Source: an uncultured Allobaculum sp.
GTDB taxonomy: Bacteria > Bacillota_I > Bacilli_A > Erysipelotrichales > Erysipelotrichaceae
Assembly: GCA_948467695.1 (NCBI GenBank)
Contig: CAOKFJ010000026.1
Span: forward strand, 1-12,002
Direction: 5' to 3'
DNA length: 12,002 nt
Positions 6,412-12,002 of this stretch are shown piece after piece (position 1 is the stretch's first letter; each line of letters begins with the position of its first letter). A model generated the notes under the pieces. That model had not been told where the DNA came from. It was given only the letters and a program-made list of their open reading frames with translations, and ran no database searches. The position numbers and the translations under genes are program-made.

Positions 6412-8511
6412 TCAGGAATATTCGTCTTCCGATCCTTCAGCTCTGCATCGGTGCAGATCCTTGAGGAATTCCGCCATATCCGTGTATCGCGCATCGACAC
6501 TGGGGCGCAGACATTTGCGTATGAAATCCTGCAGTTCCTTGCTGATGAGAATATGAAGCTGCAGAAATTTGACATTGGCGCCATACGCGGCGAGAAGTTC
6601 GGAAGGATCGCTTCCGGAGACGAGAAACAGACCAAGAACGCCAAGCGAATAGAAGGAAGATGCGATAGAGTTCTGTCCTGTATAGAGCTCGGGCGCGTAG
6701 TATGGATTGTTCTCAACTGGTTTAACCCACTTGGATACCAGACTCTGCATGCTGGTGAATCCGCGGTAAATGACTTTTCCTGTTGGAGAAAGGAAAAACA
6801 GCGATGGATCGAAGCAGGAAATCTGCAAAGCGGGATCCTGTTTCTGGAGATACTTCATCAGGTCGGCAATCTGGGTGAGAATGCTGATTGTCGTCATTTC
6901 GTCAAGCGCGCCAACGGCGTTTACATAGCCGCTGAGCGTAGAGAATTTGAGCTGAGGCTGACCGAACAGGTAGCTGTTTTCATCGTTGAAACTGAGAATT
7001 GTACGCAGAATGGCGGGATGGTCCAGTTCGATCAATTGCCTGCACAATGCTTTGGCACCGGGAAGATCGTCCTGATCGAAGCGCTCGGGCGCCAGTTCAA
7101 GTGTGAATGTGTACAGCGAATTCGACTGATCAATGCTTCCGGTAAACCAGGCATCGTCTTTGCGAATCTGGTGGGCGTAATACGGCATGAACTGCACGCG
7201 TCCATTGGACAGGTTGCGCGCCTTGTCGGCGAGATTTAGAGGAAGAACGATGGTCTTCGGATCATAGGTTGGGTCTTGATCATCGGTTACAATTGAATCA
7301 GGTTTCTGGGGATTGAAGAACAGTTTATCGAGATAAACGGTGCATCCCTGCGAAGGATTAAGCACATAGTTTTCCTGACTGTCCAATGCGCGTTCAACGA
7401 TTTCCTGTCCCGGTATGACAAGAATGCCGCCTCCGGGGAAGAACTGGCGCAGCTGTACCGGATCACTGAAAAGAGGCGTATAAGGAACGTTCAGGCGCGT
7501 GGAGCTCCATGTACAGGTATAAAATGCTGGATTCTGCGGCCATCTGTCCCCTTGACTGAAACTGCCGCCTCGTGCTCTTTCCGTCATAATAGGGGCTCCG
7601 GCAATGATTAAGGGAACATAGAAGTTGGTTTCACGAAGAATGCCGAGCAGAATTTCACGATCTCTCTCCTCGATATAGCCAATCCGCTTTTCCATATCAT
7701 TGCTGCATTTAGAACATGCTTCGTTCAATGTACTCAGTTCCGCCATCACAATCGCGGCGGAAGGCTGTCCGAAAAGCAGACGGATTCCGTTGGATAGTTT
7801 AATACTGGTCGACTGAGTGGGAATTAGAGCTTCGGCGTGATCGATATATTGACTGGAATACTCGGATGTGCTTTCGCGAAGACTCCAGCGATCGGGATAG
7901 CGAAGCAGCTGAACCGAAACACCTTTCAGAAAAATCCGGTGATTCTGCAGATACTGCGAAAGCGAAATACTGGAAAACGGTTCGTAAGGATGCTTCTGCA
8001 TGATCGAAGAAATATTCTGCATTGGAAACCATGAGTTTCCCAGATACAGATCGCCTGGATAAGCCGGCGCCTGCGGAAGATTTCTCGATTGCGATGAGGA
8101 CATTGAAGGCTTGAAACTTACGTTAAAGCTGATATTTGCGGCAAACGTACTTCCTTTGAGCCATCCATTATCAATACGGATCACATCTCCAGGGTGGAGA
8201 AGAACTTCGCTTCCTTTTGGTAAACGATCCGAATTCAGATATGTTCCGTTGGTGGAGAGATCCACGATGTACCATTTTCCGTAATGCACAACGAGTCGAA
8301 AATGGTCGCGACTGACACCTGCCCCGAGCAGTTCGATGTCGCTTGTTGACCTGCGTCCAATACGGACTTCACCAGGTTCAAACGTCCAGGTTTTCTGGTA
8401 CATCGGAGACTGCAGAACGATAGACATTGACTGAGGATCGTTTCCGTATCTACCGGGCCCGGCTTCGATGGTGTTGTCGTCATTGTAAAAATCATAATTG
8501 GGCGAGACCAT
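6412..8511 (-). CDS. FHA / SseB-like / pseudokinase fusion protein
   Basis: This 699-residue protein begins with a canonical FHA domain (about 28-120; G52-R53, S67-R-D-H70, N88-G89). Residues about 130-270 are unrecognised. Residues about 275-402 resemble the SseB N-terminal domain (a FYVPL strand at ~297, PYTPLFSD, and VLNPSQG at ~383-389). The C-terminus (about 465-690) is a kinase fold without catalytic residues: by alignment to the kinase at 11352 the helix-C Glu is Leu489, the catalytic Asp is Cys566, the loop Lys is Asp568, the loop Asn is Leu571 and DFG reads GFT (584-586), while the APE motif and C-lobe pattern remain. I started at ATG 8511 (GAGAGG upstream, FHA close behind); an in-frame start 30 codons earlier lacks support. 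It is probably cytoplasmic. It may read phosphothreonines and act as an allosteric partner of the neighbouring kinases; this is inference. Confidence 0.88.
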   Translation of the reverse strand: MVSPNYDFYNDDNTIEAGPGRYGNDPQSMSIVLQSPMYQKTWTFEPGEVRIGRRSTSDIELLGAGVSRDHFRLVVHYGKWYIVDLSTNGTYLNSDRLPKGSEVLLHPGDVIRIDNGWLKGSTFAANISFNVSFKPSMSSSQSRNLPQAPAYPGDLYLGNSWFPMQNISSIMQKHPYEPFSSISLSQYLQNHRIFLKGVSVQLLRYPDRWSLRESTSEYSSQYIDHAEALIPTQSTSIKLSNGIRLLFGQPSAAIVMAELSTLNEACSKCSNDMEKRIGYIEERDREILLGILRETNFYVPLIIAGAPIMTERARGGSFSQGDRWPQNPAFYTCTWSSTRLNVPYTPLFSDPVQLRQFFPGGGILVIPGQEIVERALDSQENYVLNPSQGCTVYLDKLFFNPQKPDSIVTDDQDPTYDPKTIVLPLNLADKARNLSNGRVQFMPYYAHQIRKDDAWFTGSIDQSNSLYTFTLELAPERFDQDDLPGAKALCRQLIELDHPAILRTILSFNDENSYLFGQPQLKFSTLSGYVNAVGALDEMTTISILTQIADLMKYLQKQDPALQISCFDPSLFFLSPTGKVIYRGFTSMQSLVSKWVKPVENNPYYAPELYTGQNSIASSFYSLGVLGLFLVSGSDPSELLAAYGANVKFLQLHILISKELQDFIRKCLRPSVDARYTDMAEFLKDLHRCRAEGSEDEYS

Positions 8512-8558
8512 GCAATACCTCTCTCTCTTTAAAGCAATTGGATAACGCGTATGCATAT

Positions 8559-8576
8559 AGGCGTATTTAAACGCCT
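8559..8576. repeat. Inverted repeat in the FHA-pseudokinase leader
   Basis: Perfect 6-bp arms AGGCGT and ACGCCT flank a 6-nt AT centre. The site falls between the candidate promoters and the start codon at 8511, where it could be an operator or an RNA hairpin. No T-run follows, so it is not a typical terminator. Confidence 0.35.
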
Positions 8577-8600
8577 TATTCGCATTTGCAGTGTATCTCA

Positions 8601-8658
8601 ATAATACATTCGTTTCTTTGGCTTTCAGCGAACATATAACGAGCCATGATTATTTCAA
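8601..8658 (-). promoter_or_regulatory. Candidate promoter for the FHA-pseudokinase gene
   Basis: On the minus strand TTGAAA (8658-8653) and TATGTT (8636-8631) are separated by 16 bp. An alternative just downstream is CTGAAA (8628-8623), 16 bp, then TATTAT (8606-8601). Each matches the consensus at nine of twelve positions. Either would give a leader of about 90-115 nt that includes the AGGCGT/ACGCCT inverted repeat. Confidence 0.35.
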
Positions 8659-8755
8659 GAATAATATAGTAAAAAATGCTCATTTTGCATCGACGTGAGG
8701 GGAATAGGCGAAAACACTTTTACTCACAAAACTGTACGTTGTATCTTAAATAAGA

Positions 8756-8815
8756 ATGATAAATATCATAAATTACTACACTAACCGTAGTGCGCAAATG
8801 ATGACAGTCATTTGC
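8756..8815. repeat. Cluster of three palindromes in the divergent region
   Basis: Three perfect inverted repeats lie within 60 bp: ATGATA-AA-TATCAT (8756-8769), CACTA-ACCG-TAGTG (8779-8792) and GCAAATGA-TGACAG-TCATTTGC (8794-8815). TGATAA and TTATCA half-sites recur shortly downstream (about 8820-8842). The cluster sits mid-way between the two divergent genes, as expected for a shared operator, but the binding protein is unknown. Confidence 0.45.
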
Positions 8816-8919
8816 TTATCTGATAACAAATCGTCATTTATCACCGCATAAACAATCTTAAATAGATTATTGTTGCGAATCGTTTTTTGGAACAATTCGA
8901 AAGAGCGCTCAAGAGAGTT

Positions 8920-8951
8920 CTGATTTTTGGGCAGAAATCTGACAAAATCAG
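8920..8951 (+). repeat. Leader hairpin upstream of the DUF6382-FHA gene
   Basis: Arms CTGATTTT (8920-8927) and AAAATCAG (8944-8951) are perfect complements around a 16-nt loop. If transcription of the plus-strand operon begins upstream, the leader RNA would contain this hairpin. No clear T-run follows. Its role is unknown. Confidence 0.35.
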
Positions 8952-9072
8952 GACATTTTGAAATCCATGCAGATGCACTCTTTTTCACCGGTCGATGAAA
9001 AGAGAACCGCAAAAGCGGATCAGCGCTTGTTTTGAAGAAATAAACTGAAGAAAAAAGACAGGGGTGCAATGA

Positions 9073-10449
9073 ATGAAAGTTAAAGTCAAACAAAAAGATC
9101 AGAAGATGATCGTTCGCGCCAAACTTCCTCGCGGTTTGAAAGTTGATCCGCAGGGGATTGAGTTTTTCAGACAGAACGTTGTACGCGGACTTCTTAATCC
9201 GGTGCAGGACTCTGTCAAATCATCCAGTGTGGAATACACCGGACCGATTTCCATTCCGCTCAGCGCATGGCTATCGGAACCGAAGATGTCTGTTCAGTAC
9301 TATCAGATGATCATGCAGGTTATCGACCTTTCTGATCGTCTGGAACAGCAGCGTATTCCCTTTGGCTACGTGAATCTGGAAGTCGACAACGTTTTTATCA
9401 ATGTAAATACCAATGAAATGTACTTCATCTTCCTTCCATATCAGGCTGAACCGCCTTTTGTGGATCTTCGTCAGTTCCTCGAAGTCATTTCGCAGATGTA
9501 CATTCCGATGAGTCCCGCAGATGACAACGCGCGCAATGAACTGGTGTTCTTCATGCAGTCTCTGCCCTTCGCGGATCTCAAAGCAATTGAAAAGCTTATT
9601 GCCCAGCGCAATCCGGATATCGTCAAACGAGTTCGCCGCATTGGTCTGGCTCGTACAAGTCCGAGCGGTTTTGTTCAGCCGCAGAATCCCGGCCCTCGTC
9701 CGGCACCAGTTCCCGGCGCAATGCCTGGTCCTGGAATGATGCCCGGTCCCGGAGGAATGCCCGGTGCTGGCCCGAATGGCATGCCTGGTCCTGCTCCTGC
9801 TGGGGGAATGCCCGGTATGCCAGGTCAGGTAGGTCAGGGAATTCCTGTTAATCCTGCCGGTCCCGGTCCAATGCCGATTGGCGGAATGAATAATCAGCCT
9901 GGTCAGGGAAATTACGATTTCGATGAGACGATGGTTGTGCGCCCTGATATGGCAGACACACCCGTATTCCCCGGTCCTTCCGGAGCAGGCGCTCCTGGAC
10001 CGATGCCCGGCGGTGCTCCTGCCGGCGGCATGAATCCGATGCCTTCGGGAAGCTTTGACTACGATGACACAATGGTTGTCGGTGTTGGCGTCAACCAGAA
10101 CGGCGCTCCTGCCGGCGGTATGGCTGGAGGAATGGTTCAGCCCGAACCATTTACACCATGGTGCACACTTACCCGCGTTCGCACAAACGAGCGCTTTACC
10201 ATCGATAAGCAGGTATTCCGTCTTGGACGTGAAAAGACCTGTGATTATCAGGTTCGCGGGAACACTTCCGTTGGACGTGCGCATGCTGATCTCGTTCTTC
10301 GCGGCCGCACCTGCTACGTTGTCGACCGCAACTCGATGAACAAAACCTATATCAATAACAGTGCTCTCGTTCCGCAGATCGAGACCCCGATCAACAATGG
10401 GGATCACCTCCGTCTTGCGGACGAAGACTTCGTCTTTACACTGCTGTAA
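9073..10449 (+). CDS. DUF6382 domain protein with C-terminal FHA domain
   Basis: This 458-residue protein has an N-terminal DUF6382-type domain (about 1-195), a Gly/Pro/Met-rich collagen-like linker (about 200-350) and an FHA domain (about 358-458). The FHA keeps G385-R386, H404 and N423, but the phosphate-contacting Ser position is Gly401 and the Gly after N423 is Lys424, so phosphothreonine binding may be altered. The linker holds two near-identical acidic sites ending in TMVV (T286 and T333), similar to the Thr motifs of the disordered FHA protein. The DUF6382 part looks like a degenerate kinase C-lobe. It starts at ATG 9073, with AGGGG 8 nt upstream, and heads an operon with a PP2C phosphatase and a kinase, its likely regulators. 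It has no signal or membrane segment. The family is known to be common in Bacillota; its function is not established. Confidence 0.9.
   Translation: MKVKVKQKDQKMIVRAKLPRGLKVDPQGIEFFRQNVVRGLLNPVQDSVKSSSVEYTGPISIPLSAWLSEPKMSVQYYQMIMQVIDLSDRLEQQRIPFGYVNLEVDNVFINVNTNEMYFIFLPYQAEPPFVDLRQFLEVISQMYIPMSPADDNARNELVFFMQSLPFADLKAIEKLIAQRNPDIVKRVRRIGLARTSPSGFVQPQNPGPRPAPVPGAMPGPGMMPGPGGMPGAGPNGMPGPAPAGGMPGMPGQVGQGIPVNPAGPGPMPIGGMNNQPGQGNYDFDETMVVRPDMADTPVFPGPSGAGAPGPMPGGAPAGGMNPMPSGSFDYDDTMVVGVGVNQNGAPAGGMAGGMVQPEPFTPWCTLTRVRTNERFTIDKQVFRLGREKTCDYQVRGNTSVGRAHADLVLRGRTCYVVDRNSMNKTYINNSALVPQIETPINNGDHLRLADEDFVFTLL
9928..10080 (+). repeat. Two copies of an acidic TMVV motif in the DUF6382-FHA linker
   Basis: The protein sequences YDFDETMVV and FDYDDTMVV recur about 47 residues apart in the linker, with T286 at 9928-9930 and T333 at 10069-10071. 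The pattern (aromatic-acidic run, Thr, hydrophobic at +1 to +3) is conserved while the surrounding linker is not, which suggests a functional site rather than low complexity. Confidence 0.75.
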
Positions 10450-10456
10450 AATACGC

Positions 10457-10483
10457 TTCTTCGCAGGCGAGAAAAGCGAAGAA
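10457..10483 (+). other. Intercistronic hairpin between DUF6382-FHA and PP2C genes
   Basis: Arms TTCTTCGC (10457-10464) and GCGAAGAA (10476-10483) form a perfect 8-bp stem with an 11-nt loop, 8 nt after the DUF6382-FHA stop. No T-run follows, so it should not terminate transcription well. It could be an mRNA processing or stability element that sets different levels for the two proteins. Confidence 0.45.
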
Positions 10484-10568
10484 ACGCATTACATCCGTGA
10501 TTTCTACATGCAACAAAACGGCTGCCGGGCAAGAAAATAAAGGCAGACCGATGAGAAAGGAATATACC

Positions 10569-11339
10569 ATGATGAAATTTGCTGCCGCGGCAGAAACAGA
10601 TATCGGGCTGCGCAAAGCGACCAACCAGGACAGCATGCTCATTGACCATGCAAAGTACGGCGACAAAGAAGTTATGCTTGCCGTCGTATGCGATGGAATG
10701 GGCGGTCTGGCCAAGGGCGAACTTGCCAGTGCAACGGTAATTCGAACCTTTGACCACTGGTTCCACAACGAGCTCCCCTATCAGCTCGACAGCCTCAATC
10801 TGAGCATTATCGGCGAAAGATGGTCGAAGATGCTTAAAAACCTCAACCAGAGAATCTATACATATGGCGTCAATCAGGATCTGAGTCTGGGAACAACCAC
10901 TACGGCGGTTCTCATGATCGATGACCAGTATGTCAGCGTTCATATCGGAGATTCGCGTTTGTATCAGCTTACAGACACGCTCATTCAGCTCACACAGGAC
11001 CAGACATTCGTGGCTCGTGAAATTGCAGCCGGCAGAATGACTCCTGAACAGGCGAAAACGGACCGTCGCCGAAGTATGCTTCTGCAGTGCGTCGGCGCGT
11101 CGATCAACGTCGAACCGGCAATTGCCATCGGACGCGTAGTTCCGGGCACATACATGCTGTGCTCTGACGGATTCCGTCATGTGATTTCCCCGCAGGAAAT
11201 CTTCAACTACCTCTGCCCCGCAAACCAGGGCGGTGTAGATGACATGCATCGCCATCTGCGCGAACTGATCGAAATGAACAAAGCGCGCAACGAGCGCGAC
11301 AACATCTCGGCGCTTCTGATCTACGCAGGTCAGGAGTAA
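10569..11339 (+). CDS. PP2C-family Ser/Thr protein phosphatase (PrpC/Stp type)
   Basis: This 256-residue protein is the usual length for bacterial Stp/PrpC enzymes, which use two or three Mn/Mg ions to remove phosphate from Ser and Thr. All family motifs are seen in order: an Arg-x-x-x-NQD block near the start, DGMGG, LGTT, IGDSRLY, LTQDQT, LCSDG and the C-terminal ERDNIS, giving the metal-binding Asp set. It is soluble. ATG 10569 is preferred because AAAGGA (10556-10561) lies 7 nt upstream and the PP2C fold begins a few residues later; an earlier in-frame ATG at 10497 would add 24 unconserved residues, and ATG 10572 is also possible. It lies between the DUF6382-FHA gene and a kinase gene, and is the likely antagonist of both kinases in the window. 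Confidence 0.96.
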   Translation: MMKFAAAAETDIGLRKATNQDSMLIDHAKYGDKEVMLAVVCDGMGGLAKGELASATVIRTFDHWFHNELPYQLDSLNLSIIGERWSKMLKNLNQRIYTYGVNQDLSLGTTTTAVLMIDDQYVSVHIGDSRLYQLTDTLIQLTQDQTFVAREIAAGRMTPEQAKTDRRRSMLLQCVGASINVEPAIAIGRVVPGTYMLCSDGFRHVISPQEIFNYLCPANQGGVDDMHRHLRELIEMNKARNERDNISALLIYAGQE

Positions 11340-11351
11340 AGGAGGTCTTCT

Positions 11352-12002
11352 ATGCTGCACACTGGAGCCATCCTTGACGGAAAATATGAGATTCAGCGAG
11401 AAGTCGGACGCGGCGGTATGTCGATCGTCTACCTCGCCATGGATAAACGCCTGAACAAACTGTGGGCGGTTAAAGAGATCAAAGACTCGGGCAAAGATTC
11501 GAACGGAGATATCTTCGTAACGCAGTTCCTTACTGAAGCGAACATGCTCATGCGTCTTGATCACCCCGCGCTTCCGCGAATCGTCGACCTGATCAACGAC
11601 AACGGAAAACGCTATGTAGTTATGGACTTTGTCGAAGGACAGAACCTCTTTGAAGTTCTTAAAGAACGCGGCGCGTTCCCGGAAGACGAAGTTATCGAAT
11701 GGGCGAAGCAGATTACCGATGCGCTCGCGTACCTGCACCGCCAGAACCCGCCGATTATCTATCGAGATATGAAACCGGGAAACGTCATGCTCAAGCCTGA
11801 CGGAAATATTAAAATTATCGACTTCGGTATCGCCCGTGAATACAAAATAGGAAACCTTTCCGATACGACCGCTCTTGGTACGCGCGGATACATTCCGCCC
11901 GAACAGTACAGCGGGCAGACCGATCCGCGTTCCGATATTTTCGCGGTCGGCATGACCATGCATCATCTGGTTACTGGTGTAGACCCGCGTACAGCCGATG
12001 CC
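11352..12002 (+). CDS. Ser/Thr protein kinase, 3' end beyond window
   Basis: The 217 codons visible are open to the window edge. They hold most of a Hanks-type kinase domain starting near residue 12: glycine loop G19/G21/G22, ATP-binding K41, helix-C E62, catalytic loop YRDMKPGN (D139, K141, N144), DFG (157-159), activation-loop Thr 172, 173 and 178 as candidate autophosphorylation sites, and PPE in place of APE (182-184). It should be catalytically active. GGAGG (11341-11345) directly follows the PP2C stop codon and is 6 nt before the ATG, so the two are tightly coupled. Whether a membrane segment and PASTA or other sensor domain follows cannot be seen; a PknB/PrkC-like architecture is possible but unproven. 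Confidence 0.94.
   Translation, partial: MLHTGAILDGKYEIQREVGRGGMSIVYLAMDKRLNKLWAVKEIKDSGKDSNGDIFVTQFLTEANMLMRLDHPALPRIVDLINDNGKRYVVMDFVEGQNLFEVLKERGAFPEDEVIEWAKQITDALAYLHRQNPPIIYRDMKPGNVMLKPDGNIKIIDFGIAREYKIGNLSDTTALGTRGYIPPEQYSGQTDPRSDIFAVGMTMHHLVTGVDPRTADA

Larger units (their letters stand above)
8512..9072. other. Divergent AT-rich intergenic control region
   Basis: No convincing gene lies in these 561 bp between the divergent FHA-pseudokinase (minus) and DUF6382-FHA (plus) genes. The region is much richer in A and T than its neighbours and dense in short perfect inverted repeats: AGGCGT/ACGCCT (8559-8576), AAAATG/CATTTT (8673-8686), ATGATA/TATCAT (8756-8769), CACTA/TAGTG (8779-8792), GCAAATGA/TCATTTGC (8794-8815) and CTGATTTT/AAAATCAG (8920-8951). 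It must contain promoters for both directions, but I cannot place the plus-strand one with confidence. The best weak fit is ATGACA, 17 bp, TAACAA starting near 8801, which overlaps the GCAAATGA palindrome. Confidence 0.75.

Noticed and set aside
6397..7239. A 280-codon open frame on the plus strand
   Set aside because: It lies opposite the pseudokinase region, which has clear kinase-fold sequence on the minus strand. It has no ribosome site.
8756..8842. CRISPR or tandem-repeat array
   Set aside because: The inverted repeats differ in sequence and there are no regularly spaced direct repeats.
8776..9093. A 105-codon minus-strand frame in the divergent intergenic region
   Set aside because: It has a TTG start with no ribosome site, overlaps the start of the DUF6382-FHA gene, and its AT-rich sequence shows no domain. 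It was the best chance of an extra small gene but is not supported.
9271..10407. A 378-codon open frame on the minus strand
   Set aside because: It is antisense to the DUF6382-FHA gene, and its His/Arg/Thr-rich product is an artefact of the Gly/Pro linker codons.
10404..11966. A 520-codon open frame on the minus strand opposite the PP2C and kinase genes
   Set aside because: The plus strand carries all PP2C and kinase motifs with good ribosome sites. The minus frame is only a codon-bias mirror, with no ribosome site or recognisable domain.

Overview
The window looks like chromosomal DNA of a Bacillota (Firmicutes) bacterium, most likely a gut-type Clostridia or Erysipelotrichia lineage. This rests on AGGAGG-type ribosome binding sites, a consensus TATAAT promoter, U-tract hairpin terminators, and a gene set (DUF6382-FHA protein, Hanks-type kinases with an IYRDMKP-type catalytic loop, PrpC/Stp-type PP2C phosphatase, short zinc-ribbon proteins) typical of that phylum. 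Coding DNA is of medium GC; the main intergenic region is clearly AT-rich. I cannot name the species.

Layout. Positions 1-72 hold the terminator of a gene that ends before the window. A two-gene plus-strand unit follows (369-2246): a membrane protein with an N-terminal zinc ribbon and a C-terminal SH3-like domain, then a small helical protein with a matching C-terminal zinc ribbon. It converges on a three-gene minus-strand group (8511 down to 2425): an FHA / SseB-like / pseudokinase fusion, an FHA-Ser/Thr kinase fusion, and a long disordered protein ending in an FHA domain. Back-to-back terminators separate the two units at 2311-2401, and another terminator at 6271-6309 splits the minus-strand group in two. 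A 561-bp AT-rich, palindrome-rich divergent region (8512-9072) leads into a plus-strand operon: DUF6382-FHA protein, PP2C phosphatase, and a second Ser/Thr kinase that runs off the end of the window.

How it may work together. Every gene of known type here belongs to Ser/Thr phosphorylation signalling: two apparently active kinases, one phosphatase, one clear pseudokinase, one domain (DUF6382) that also reads like a degenerate kinase fold, and four FHA phosphothreonine readers. The most striking sequence signal is a short threonine motif (T-x-x-L/I/V, usually just after acidic residues) repeated eight times in the disordered FHA protein and twice in the DUF6382-FHA protein. It matches the pT-x-x-hydrophobic form many FHA domains read and resembles the phospho-switch of GarA/OdhI. 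The two proteins that carry it have altered FHA phosphate-pocket residues, while the kinase- and pseudokinase-linked FHA domains are canonical and lack it. I infer a writer (kinases), eraser (PP2C), reader (FHA-kinase and FHA-pseudokinase) and multisite scaffold network. The process it controls (cell envelope, type VII-like secretion, pilus or other) is not visible in this window.
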